Shown one piece after another: positions 38,066 to 50,800 of a stretch of DNA of 64,000 nt (within the stretch, counting starts at the first letter, position 1; the number at the start of each line of letters is the position of its first letter). The notes below the pieces were generated by a model. The model was not told the origin of the DNA and did not search any database. It saw nothing but the letters and a program-made list of their open reading frames with translations. The position numbers and the translations under genes were made by a program. This stretch comes from Apostichopus japonicus (lineage: Eukaryota > Echinodermata > Holothuroidea > Aspidochirotida > Stichopodidae). The stretch is taken from positions 36,572,898-36,636,897 of the forward strand of contig NC_092577.1 of NCBI RefSeq assembly GCF_037975245.1. The letters are read 5' to 3'.

Positions 38066-38683
38066 CACCTCTGACTTTAAGTTTTGATTAAATTTGTCAA
38101 GAACCATAAACACTAGGTATGCCTTGCCTGGAATTTTTCACAGGGGCACATTGACCTTGGGGGCCATGGAGGTTCCTAGTCTTCCAATCATCTGTCTTAA
38201 TTGATTATCCAGCAATGCATCATCATTAGAGAATATTATCACGCAAATTTAAAAGACAAAGTTACTAAATCCCACAAAAATGGCTTTTGTGCCATAAATC
38301 TTTCATAAAAAGTTTGCTTATCAAAATGAATCAACTTTTGACACAAATTTGTTTAATATTATTTTACTAACCTCTTGTGGTGATGAAGCATTTTTTAATC
38401 ACATTATACTATTGTTCGTAATAAAATTGATACAATAATTCACACAATTCCAAGAAATGCAAGCCAAGAACAAATCACAGCTATTGATTATTTTATCAGT
38501 ACCTGAGATTAAACCTAAATTCATCAGGCAGAACAAACTGTTTTGGCAATGAAGTAGGGAATGTTATCACATGTTTAACAACATCAAATTCCAAAGGTTA
38601 GATACCAACAACGTTCAGTATATGATGCACCAATGCATTAGCTTTTTGCACATTAGATGTGTTGCTGTACATGCAACCAGGTG

Positions 38684-38871
38684 CTAGGTATACATGAATT
38701 CCAGCTTTCGGGCTACTTTTAATAATTTGACCTCTTCGAAAGGGGATGCTTCTAGGTGGGCCCCAACTGGAAGGTTGTCGATGAAACCGACATTTAGGGA
38801 CAAAGCCGGAAACCCAGTCAGATCGGCAGAGAAGAGGTTGTCACTCATGTTCTCAGATTCAGTTATCAGAT
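38684..38871 (-). CDS. Amidase exon 11 (residues 455-516, stop)
   Basis: Acceptor ttttctgtag before 38871, stop TAG at 38686-38684. It encodes the C-terminal block [19 protein letters not shown] followed by [14 protein letters not shown], equivalent to TGHPALS..CG..DGLPVG in bacterial amidases. Phase 1 joins exon 10 across a 3.5-kb intron that contains nested hAT elements. Confidence 0.92.
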
Positions 38872-41800
38872 CTACAGAAAATAAAATATGAAAAGAGGTT
38901 CTCACTCATGCTGTCAAATTCAGTTAACAGATTTGTGAAGGATTCCACACAAATTATGCATTATTTGTTTGGAATATCTCTAACATGCATGATATTTCAA
39001 ACTTTTGTGGCAACATTGTGTGACAAATACTTATAAGTGAAATACATTTAGCAAAACAGTCTTTGCTGAAGTTTAGAGCCATCAAGTAAATGCATTTTCT
39101 TTTGTTGATTCCCTTAACCTCAGCAAGCTACATATATGGGTTTTCAACCACATGTTTTCCAATATTCCAAGTTATGCAAATATCCAAACTAATATTTTAG
39201 TATATATGAACATGAGGTATGTACTTAAAAATATAAAATTGCTAAAAGAAAATAATATTAAATGCAAACCAAATAGTCAACAGTTACACATAAAACCTTC
39301 AGGACACCTACTTAAAGAACAGTTTGACTTTAATTTCTTACTGAATTTTGACCTTGTAGATATTTAATTCTATAAATACCTAATGGATGAGTTTATGGTT
39401 TATTTATATTGGCAGTTTAATGCTATAGCTACCAGATGTGACAAATCCAATTAAAGCCCGGCAGCAACGATAACAACCATCGACTGGATGTCCCTAATTT
39501 CAGGTGTCAATTACACATCAAATGGTGCAGGCCTACAAAACGGAAACACCTTGTAATATCCTATTGATATTGCTCAACTATTAAATTATAAAGCTTAAGT
39601 TGATGCCCTTTAATGACCTTCATAAACTTGGAGTGCATAAAGAAAGCCATAATAAGGTGTCCTCACCCTCCACCCAGAGATTAAGCCAGCCTTGCTTTGC
39701 ACAGCCAGTTCTGCAAAATCACAACCTAAATTGTGAACAACTTTCGGAATATATGTGAACCCTGCATCTAATTCATGTAAATTTCTACCACTTGCAATGG
39801 CCTTATTGATTTGTTTGTAAACAATATTTATCGATGTTGAAATATTTTGTGCAATGATTCATAAACAAGAGAGGAGAGGGAAAAAAATAATGGGAAAGTA
39901 CTATTTATCAATCTTTTACAACCAATGTTGGAAAGTCAGGCCACAACAGGGCCGACCAGGGACGGATGATGGTGGAGAGGGATGATGACTGGGGGAGGGG
40001 GGGATGGATGATTACCAGGAGGGTGATAACAGGGGATGCATGATGATTGGCAGGGATGATGACGGTGAACAGATCATGATGATGGGGAGGGATGTTTACT
40101 ATACAAAGTAGATATTTTATTCCATACTGTAGCTAGCAATTAACCATTTCCATTGAACTATGAAGTTGCTAAAAGGCCCTTAGAATAGCTCCAAAAAGCA
40201 TGAAACTTTGCCCTCAGATAACCCAAACAATTGCAAAATATCACAGGGGCTGTTGATGCCCACACGTGTCCCTCAAGAAAATTCGTTTGCAATGTTTTGG
40301 CATCATGATTTTGTGACACAAAAATAGCACACCCAGTTTTTCATTTGCACACCTAAATGGCCAAATCCTGCCACAACCCCCTCCTCTACCCCAACCCCCC
40401 AGACCCTCAACATGACCCTTTAAAGTAAACATTATCTTTTACCAGTATTTAGTATCCATGATATTCAAGCCTGCCTATTTTGTATCATCTCAGGCATAGG
40501 CGTACGAGGCGGGGGGGCAGGGGGGCAGACTGCCCCCCCAAATTTCCAGAGGACAAGAAATTCGGGCAAAAGTCCTGAAAAATTCGGGCAGCCTAAGAGG
40601 AGAAAGAATTTTTTTTTTTTTTTTCTCCTCTTAGGCTGCCCGAATTTTTCAGGACTTTTGCCCGAATTTCTTGTCCTCTGGAAATATATATAAATATGCA
40701 GTAGCTTGCCCGAATCTTTTTCAAATTTTTGCCCCACAATTCCATGGTTTTCTTTATTTAGCATCATGATGCCCGAATATTTCCGTGTAACACCACCGTA
40801 AGCGCAGTTCATCTGGGCTACCACGCTTTTTGCTCGATCAATTTTTTTCTAACTAGTCAATTGCATACCTAGACCAAGGGCGGCGGAACCGGGGGGGGCA
40901 CAGGGGGCACGTGCCCCCCACTTTTCCTCAGGTTAAAAAATGTGCCTTTTTTCTACATAAAAATTGAGGTGCCTCAAGTTAGCAAGAGGCCAGGGAACCA
41001 GAATGAACACTCGGGGAGGGCCGTTTCCAGCCATCTGAGGGGTTTATAAAACCAAAAATTTTCTCTATAGTACGCTCCGCGCCAACTGATGGTGGCGCTC
41101 CGCTCAGATAGTCGTGCATACAACTTTGCAAATCCTGGCTAAGCCTGTGACTTTTAATGAATTTCTGTTGGTCAAACTCAAAGCTATTTCGAATGGAAAA
41201 AATTTGTTAAGATATTAACAAGAAAAAAAAACTCTAATTCGGAAGATTCCTACATTAGCAACTAGCATGATTTCACCTCATTTTGTCTCAAAAGAAAACT
41301 TCCTTGTTTCCCAATTTGCGCTTTGGATATTGCAGTGCTAGTATGCATATTTTCCTTTGGGGGGGGGGGGCGTTGATGGAGTGATGTGTATACACAAATA
41401 AGATAATACAATAAGAGTTATAAATTAGGGTACTAAATATAAGGCTGTATCATTCCAATCGAATTTTTGCAAAGTGCCCTTTGATGTCGGTGCCTCCCCC
41501 CCCCCAGAATAAAAGTGCTTCTGCCGCCCTTGACCTGGACATCCCCAACATGAGTGTATATAAGAAACATTTTCTTTTCCATGGATGGTGGGGGGGTGCC
41601 TACAAGTACAGGTTTATCATATTCTTTGTTATATTTTATACTTTTTTTGTGAGACAAATTGCAGTCTCAGCCGACACAGCGACATTATCCCGCCTACGTG
41701 TCGTTGAACAATGTATGTTTTTCTGGAGGTAGCTGAGTACTGTGTTAAAATAATAAATAAGGTAACTAAATAGGAGCTTAAAAAATATACTGTCCCATTT

Positions 41801-44800
41801 TTCCCCTTCAAAGTGATGTTACCATTTTTTCTTCTTCTAATTTACCAAATTTTTGGGGAAGTGTAAATTTCTAAAACGTGAGATTATAAAATAAAGAATG
41901 TTTAGGTGCAACTTGCAAGGCCTCAGAAGTGCCGTTTCCGGCAATCTGAGAGGCATTGTTTGCCAAAAATTTTCTTGTACGCTACGCGCCAACCGATGGT
42001 GGCGCTCCGCTTAGATAGTGTCACGGGAACTTTCGGGCACAAAAAGTTCTGCCCCCCCAAACTGAAATGGTCCCGTACGCCTATGATCTCAGGTTTGGAG
42101 GAGTGGAGGGAGAAATCTCCAAGTATAAAATGTTGTGGGAACAGGTGGGGGGGGGGGATTTGGTAAAAGTCACCGCACATTAAGGCTCACTGGGCCCATT
42201 GCCCATTATACCACTCCTAAAAGTTGCCGTCACTCTCCTTTCTAGTCATCTGCAACTATTATAACTATTCCAACCATCTCTATTACTTCTCCTAAGGGTA
42301 CATTCTTTTTTGCTGCTTCTTAACAATGAGAAGAGGAAGACACCATGTACTCACCAAACACTGAACTGTCTTTGGTGGGTAACTTGGGTGCTAAAAACGG
42401 GACTGTTGGCATAGCAACAACATCGTACGTCTTAAGGATTGCCTCATATTCTTCTCTCAGTAAACGTCTGAGATTCTGAGCTTTACCGTACCACTGGCCA
42501 GGATAGTTCTGTTTGATATATTCCGCAGATAACATAAACATCTAAATTAAAAGAGAAAAATGAACAACTCTGAATTTATGGATCCCAACTTACAACTATA
42601 TTTGTTTGATGATTTAAAGGTCATTTCATGACTTTCTAACATTACAAAGAGAAGCTATATTTGCAAGCTGTGTGGTAGAACACATTGTGGGCTGAGTGTG
42701 GCTGGTTGGCCGAATGCAGCCCTCGAGCCAATTTTCTGCCTTCAATGATAAGGTTTGCTCAACTCTAGTAATGCTGTGCACTGAATTTGAATGGCAAGGA
42801 TAGAGGGTTAGGGCATACTTGTAATCTGCCAATTTTTTGCCTTTTGCTGATTTTGAGCTCTGAGATAAATGAAGGCAACATACTATTGACAACAATTACT
42901 GTGGTAGTCTACCCGTCCTTGCATTCCACCTCACAGCTGCTATCTTCCTATTCCTACTGACCCTCCTAATATGGTTTGAAAACCATGAAATGTGTATTTT
43001 TATAAAAATACGACTACAGGCCCAGTCACCTTTTAAGGTAGGCAAATTTGATGGATATCCAAATCTCCATTCTCAAACGTTCCTTTATTGTATACACACC
43101 TATGTGTTTACACACCTATATGTTTACACACCTATGTGTTTACACACCTATGTATTTACACATCTATGTGATTACACATCTATGTGTTTACACACATATG
43201 TGTTTACACACCTATATGTTTACACACCTATGTGTTTACCTTGCCATTGTGTGAGAGATCCTTGGCTTTGGTCTTGAAAGATTTTCCAGCAAAGGCCATC
43301 ATACTTGTTGGATAGAAGCCGGAATGTCCAGTTCCACCACCTATTGTAATGTAATGTAAATAAAATCTTATATAGCGCACTACGCGCGATGCATCTGTGC
43401 GCTTTACAAACAATCTAGAAAATACAATGCCATAAAACATTAAATAGAAAAAACAGTAAATACATATACCATCTACAGAAATATACAGAAATATGAGATC
43501 GAAAAACTATTGAAAGTACTGGTGAAGCGTAAATTCGATAAAACAGATTGACTACAAAATCTACAATTTGAATGCTAAAAAGTGAAAATTGTGATCAGGT
43601 ACGTGCTACTGTATGTTCTTCAAAGGAGTGTTGCAGCATATACACTCTGAGAACCTTCACGGTCTGACTGCTGTCAAGGAGGCAAACTGCTGAGCTAGAA
43701 GGGGCCCCTAAGGGTCATGGCTGGAAGTTTTTGTGTAATAATTGATTTGTGCCATCATAACCCCAGTGAACATGGGTCTGCATCCTACCCCATTTGCAAC
43801 CACCCCCCCCCCCCTCATACCCCCTTACATTCTGAAAACTGTATCAGGCTACCTGGCTAAGCAGTCCCTCCTTGAATGTCTGTACAATCACACCTTTTGC
43901 TTGCTTCATTTCTAGCCACTTAAAAGTGTATATTTATTTTAATTTTGTGATACCATGATAATTAAAACATGAATGTAGAAAGAGTCAGACATTTACCACC
44001 ACAGTTGAACATGTTATCAAAGGTTCCTTCACAGGCTAAGCATTCCCAAATAGCGCCACCTTTTGAGAAATGGGAGAGACACAGATCAGTAAGCTAGTAT
44101 TTCTCACAGGCTAGTCCTTTCTTTTACAAGACGGCCACTTGTTAGGATGTTATGTACGTTATATTGTGGTCAGGGGTGTACTGTAGTACCAGTGACGTGA
44201 GGTTAATACTTCAATAAAAACATAACTAACTAAAGTTGAGCTCTTATATATGATATTTTAGTTTCTGACATTTATAGGCAAATATGCTGCAAGTCAAGAA
44301 ATCGGTTATGTCTGGCTTGACCCTTAATGAGACAGGATACTACTAGAGATGTTTGTTTGAGCAAAAAGGCATTTTGAGAATTGCAGATTAAATAAATAAA
44401 AATCACGTTTCTTTATCTACCGACTGGTTGACATGCATGTCTGCAATAAGGTACACTTTAAGTTTTTTAACTTGAAAGCCAGACTGATAATGTTCAACAG
44501 CAAATTAGGTTTTGTTTTCAAAAGATCTACATTTTATTAAAAGGCAAAGCTATACTTCACCAGGGTAAATTAAACAACTTTACTAAAAACTAATATATTG
44601 AAAGGTCAATATACAGATATAAATGACTTAAGATCTGCTTCCTAACTGCACTTTTTTTTAGCTGCTAGTTTAAGTGAACTTTTCTGTTAAAACAGGATGC
44701 TAAGGAAATCATTCTGAAGAGGTCTTGTGTCACAATTAGGAATGTATCCCGGGGTTTGAGTCAAATTAAATCTTCCTTAGCTGTTTGACACTGTACAGGA

Positions 44801-47800
44801 TTAACTGACATGTCCTAATCATAGTATGTTAATACATTTCTATGCGTGTACCAATTAGGCCAGGACAGAGATGTGTGCTTTCCAATTACTGAGTGTGGGC
44901 CAGGGGTTAAGTTAGTGATTTCAGTGATTTGCATTAAGCATACACAAAAAATTGGAGATAATGATACCGGAAATTTTCACATGGACCTAGCCATTTCATT
45001 TTCAAACATAGTTGGCTATGGAGTGGGGAGGAGTGGGCATGTGTGGGGAGGAGTGGGGAGGGTAACTCACTTTCCCTTCTTCTTTATTACCATGGATCCT
45101 GTTCTGACCCCCTCCTGATGAGAAGTCACATAAATATTTAGGAGGTAGACAACTTGAAATTCAATAAATACACAATTTATATTGAAATGCATATAATAGT
45201 GACATTATTATCTATTAAAGTTGGAATTTTTTTTTACTTTTTGGAGAAAAAAGGTTGCGCTTAGAATATCCAGCTTGATGTCTGAATGCAAACAACACAT
45301 TCCAAAAATTTCATAGCTACTGCTAGCCAGAAATAATCATGTGGCTTGTTGATCTGATCAAATGCAATTCAACAGAAACAACATAGGTTATTGATCAAAT
45401 GCACTTCGACGGAAACAACATAGTTTGTTGATCAAATGCACTTCAACAGAAACAATGTAGTTTGGTGATAATCAAATTTGCATTTAAATAACAACAATAG
45501 TATTTATCATGCCGTGAATTACTGGGTATAGCTCCAACAATCTTAACTTGGCAAATAAGTAATATACAAGTCACATGAAGCTAGAGGTGAAACAGTTTCA
45601 CATAAGTCTAGACTCTTTGGTGCATAAGTACATAACTTGTTAAATAACTATTTAAAGCTTAATAACCTAATTGCACATTGATAGCTTAGAAGACAAAAAC
45701 ACTTTATTTGTGCAGATTATTGCACTAAATATGTTGAATACTCCTAGTGCACGTGAAGTGCAGCATGGTCCAAAGAGCTACCAGAGACATTTTAGTTTGA
45801 AAATATGAAGTGATGACAGTTTACTTACTGTAATTCAACATTGGTATTGAGACTTCCTCCACCTCAGCCCCAGCTTGTTTCAACGCCATGATGGCGCCTC
45901 TCACCAGATCGTTAACATAGTGGTCAGAGTGGGGCCAGTTGAATCCCTCTGACACGAGACCAATCTTCAATCCTGATATGTCGAAATCTTCTATCTGAAA
46001 GTAACATTTATGATGTTTCATTATATAATGGGTATAAGTATATATGTAACAACATACAAGAAATGACACAAAAGATAAATGCATAGTATATGTAGCATAC
46101 CCCATAGTGTGGCATAGCAAGGAGCAACTAGGTGCACCAATAGAAATGGGCCCCTAAGAACAGTCCACAACCATGGTTTGGACTTAGATGAGCAATGTTA
46201 GATATTGTGCACCTTTATATGCCCAGATATGCACTCACAATTAGCTATCTCATGTTGACTGAGGACTGGATTTCCAATTGATATGATTGCTTATTTCTTA
46301 TAATTATGTAATACGTATCCTTTCGAACGTAACCAGTTTGAGAATAACACAAAATAATATTCCTACTAGAATTTACTACCAATTTAATTTTGTTTTGAGC
46401 GAGCCCTATAATTTCAAATTGGAATCTTCTGAATGAAGAGAATTCAGCTACCACAGATTTGGTCTATTCCTGTTAAAACATCTGCAAATTTAGTTGTCAT
46501 GGTTAAGGAAATTAAAAGTGCCATGAAGGACAAAATTGCCAGCTAAATGATGAAAATATCTACAACGGTTAACAGACCACACTACTTTGATGATTTAGTG
46601 TGCTTATGCAAGCTAATGATCAGGTTTATAAACATTGTTTGATGGTATGCTTGTACAAGCTAATGAGGTTTGATGAAGCATTTCCCAATTATTTAGGAAC
46701 AAACTTTAAAGTTTGTGTATATTTGGTGCTCAGGTTGCCATCATCATGATTTTGTTTTAAATTTGGATTTTAAACATAAGTTTATGAAACCTTAGAGAAG
46801 TGTCAGATCGGATTATTTGCTGTTGGTGTTTGTTGTTTGCTGATTGGATGCTGTTGTCAAAGTGAATCGATTTTCCTGGTGTAAAACAAAGTATCCGGTT
46901 TCTGGTTTACAAGTGATACAAGCTTCAAATTCAATGTAAATGTGCATGATTATAAGAGAAAAATACCAACCTCTTTTGAATATTCATGACATGGTAATAT
47001 GCTTGGTTGGCGTGGATCAAGCCCATTATCATATCCAGCAAGTACCTGCAGAAAATGTAACAACAAATGAAACACGTCCATCTGAATACAAATATCCAAT
47101 CTATCATTCACATATGATCCAAAGGTGATGTTCTTGTTTGTGAAGGATTCTTTTGTACTTGACATGCATTTCCCTTCCAGATATAACATTAATTTGCCTG
47201 CAGGACTGTGATAATAAGGTGATGAAATTTATATTAACTGAGCATGTATATGGATATGCACTGGTTTATTTTCAATTTCAGCCTACCTGCAGGACTGTGA
47301 TAATAAGGAACTTTAAATTAACGGAGCATGTATAGGGATATGCACTGGTTTATTTTCAATTTCAGCCTACCTGCAGGACTGTGATAATAAGGAACTTTAA
47401 ATTAACGGAGCATGTATTGTATAGGGATATGAACTGGTTTATTTTCAATTTCAGCCTACCAAACTCCATGAAGTTGAGGGAGAGAAACCTGGCAAATTTT
47501 GTTATCAAGACCATTCACAAAGTGGTTCGCACACGGAATCTAAGATTTATCCAAACATATTTGTCTACTTTCAATTCACTTTCCCGGTGGAAGTTTATCA
47601 TTGAAAGCTCTATGGGAGCTCGCGAGTGAGAGAACACATTATACAAGCACTTAAAAGGGAACAGCTTTAAACCACCTGGTCATTCACACATGCATATAAG
47701 AGGGCTAAATTTGTCACAAGTTTGCATATTCCTTTACTGTCAATGAGACCCTAATTACTATAGTATAGGCCTATATTAGACAATGTTTTGCTACACCATT

Positions 47801-50800
47801 TCAATTAACCAAATGAATTAACAATCTAAGGATTGCGGGGTGGAGTCCTGGCCGGATCATTACGTTCATCATACATGAATAAGGGTGTGAATCATACATG
47901 AATTAGGATGTGAATCGTACATGAATAAGGGTGTGAAATTAGGGTGTTTATCTTGCATGTATTGACAGACATTGACACCGGCTTGCTTATTCAGTTAGTA
48001 CATAACAATACCTCCAACAGTAGAGCACAGTCATGGACGGTTTTTGCCATCGGACCTAAATGATCCAATGATGGATCCATGGACATAGCACCAGTGTAAG
48101 GTACCAATCCAAACGTTGGTTTCTGTCCCACGATGCCACACCATGCTGCTGGAATCCGTATTGAACCCCCTTGGTCTCCGCCGATTGCCAGGTCAACAGC
48201 ACCGGAAGCTACCTGCATGTGAAATAACATGCTACATTGTATATGTCACCAGAAGCTATTTGCAACATGTGCAAAACGCATGAAAGAAATGACACAAAAC
48301 ATCTTTAAATTGACTGATCGATTGCATACCGAAGAGGTCGTTTTTTAGGCTTGAAAAACTAGTCTAATTGGTGGCAGGTTAATAGACCATGCTTCATTTT
48401 CATGAATTTTAGGACTTACGATTAATGCATATAACTATTTCTGAAATCTACCGATATTTGTGCTACTTAACCTCACAATATGGGATTATTGAAGAGAGCT
48501 TGTAGAGCTATTTTGTGAGCAAAAAAATCTACTGTTTAAAGGAAAATGAGAGTAAAAACAAATAAATCTTATCCAAGTTAACAGGACACAAGTATTTCAC
48601 CCGTCCAAATTGTTGGTGCCCCTCCTTCAATTGTTGGTCCCCCTTCAACTCCTGGCTATGACCCTGCATCCAGCCCCTTCTCCCTCCTCCTCTCCACCCT
48701 ATCCCTCTCAACAAAAAACAGGTGAATAATTTCTAAATGATATCATAAGCCATTTATTCAATTTTACACAAGTTAAACAATTAAGTTCTGCACAAGTTTC
48801 TTAACTTGCACAATGCACTTAAAATGGGTTTTTTTTTCACCACAACAATATGCTAGTGAGCTACGCTGAGCTAATGAGCTACGCTAAGCTACGTTGAGCT
48901 GCTGAGCTACTGAGCTACGCTGAGCTAGTGAGCTACGCTGAGCTAGTGAGCTACGCTGAGCTAGTGAGCTACGCTGAGCTAGTGAGCTACGCCGAGGTAG
49001 TGAGCTACGCCGAGCTACTGAGCTACGCCGAGCTACTGAGCTACGCCGAGGTAGTGAGCTACGCCGAGCTACTGAGCTACGCTGAGTATAGTGAGCTACG
49101 CTGAGCTAGTGAGCTACGCTGAGCTAGTGAGCTACGCTGAACTAGTGAGCTACGCTGAGGTAGTGATCACGCTACGCTGAGGTAGTGAGCTACGCTGAGC
49201 TAGTGAGCTACGCTGAGCTAGTGAGCTACGCTGAGCTAGTGAGCTACGCTGAGCTCGTGAGCTACGCCGAGGTAGTGAGCTACGCCGAGCTACTGAGCTA
49301 CGATGAGTATAGTGAGCTACGCTGAGCTAGTGAGCTACGCTGAGGTAGTGAGCTACGCTGAGCTAGTGAGCTACGCTGAGCTAGTGATCACGCTACCCTG
49401 AGGTAGTGAGCTACGCTGAGCTAGTGAGCTACATTGAGCTACGCTGAGCTACTGAGCTAAGCTGAGCTACTGACTATACTAGTGCACATAGGATGTTGTT
49501 TTGAACTTCACCCCATTATGGCATATCTGTTGTGAAATGTGCAAATTACACGATATTGGGCATTTCAATAGGAAGAGTTTAGTCTGGACCAGAAAACAAT
49601 TCAGGGCTTCACAAGCTGTTAATCATTTTGAGAGGTAGAGAACAAATAGTACCAGTGCTGCACTTCCCCCACTGGAACCCCCTGCACTGTGGAGAGGCTT
49701 AACAGGATTCCTGATTGTCCCTTTCCCAGAGGTGAAACTGGATCCAGAAAAGCACAGATTCTCGCAGGCTGCCTTACCGATGATATGACCACCTGAACGA
49801 AATGAAGAAACAGAAGGAATGATCAAAAGTGATTTTGTCACATTAATTATGTCTTTCATCATAATTGAACCCCTCGTAGTTATTATGCTTGCATCCTAAT
49901 GAGACAAAATGGCAACATGTTATTTACTGCATGTATGTGGATGGATATCTGTCCCCAGTACACTTTCAGCAGGTGTTGTTTCAGAGCTGAGTTAATCCTG
50001 ATCTGTCAACGTTCATGTATTTTCCATCTCAGCTGTTTGTTGCATCTTAGCCTCCTACCAAGAATCTCCGTATTGGAGCTGGTGCAAGGCTCTAAACACT
50101 GTAGAATACAATTTCATTCCACCAGATATTCAGTAAATTTAACACTAAGATTTCCGGTCCAAGGGTAACAATCCATATTCAGCTCTCTTTGCTATCCTCC
50201 TCTCGACAAGCATCTCCCAGCCCTCTTCTTCCCTTCTCCACTTGTCTCACATTGCTTTGAAGTTTGGATCTTGCAAACCAAACCAAGATCAGAGATATTT
50301 ACAGCCTGGAAAATAATCATAGTAAATGACATATAAATGCATTATAATATATATATTATACTCTCAAAGGTAAAGTGTGCTTCCAATTCTGTCTCTCTTC
50401 CAGCCTACTGTACAACCCCTTTCTTAATTTCTCTACCCTTCCTTCCCCAACTGTAGCTTCTTACCTGTATCCCTCCAACTCACGCACTACCCTCCTGCTG
50501 GCAACACTTTCCATCTTCAATACCCCTAGTACCATGGGCGGCGATCATGGGGGGGGGGGGGGACGGGGGGACATGTCCCCCCCCCCAATATTTTTGTTGG
50601 GGGGATATAGTATCTAATATCCCCCCCAATATTTGGTGGCATAGTTTTTTTTTTAAGCATATGTTTTGTATTTTTTTATGATATCGCTAGTAATTTCAAA
50701 ATAGAAAATGCTTAGATGCAACTTAAAAGGCCTGGGAAGTGCCATTTCCAGCAATCTGGGAGGCATTTTCGGCCAAAATTTTCTTTTGCGCTTCGCGCCA

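Larger units (their letters stand above)
40495..42085. mobile_element. hAT non-autonomous element, ATCTCAGG target duplication, hosting a nested insertion
   Basis: Ends CATAGGCGTACGAGG and GTACGCCTATG with an exact ATCTCAGG at 40487-40494 and 42086-42093. The left end carries a GCAGGGGGGCA/TGCCCCCC hairpin followed by a 63-bp-arm inverted repeat. A second hAT element at 40875-41532 lies inside. All in amidase intron 10, ending about 270 bases before exon 10. Confidence 0.92.

Noticed and set aside
37660-38113. Frames with repeated PLLPHTLLYDILDP or Gly-rich reverse readings
   Set aside because: Shadows of the 78-bp C-rich minisatellite.
42320-42541. Amidase exon 10 read through to the stop at 42320
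   Set aside because: A GTGAGT donor at 42354 and exact phase fit to the conserved C-terminal exon at 38871 show that the last codons of that frame are intronic.
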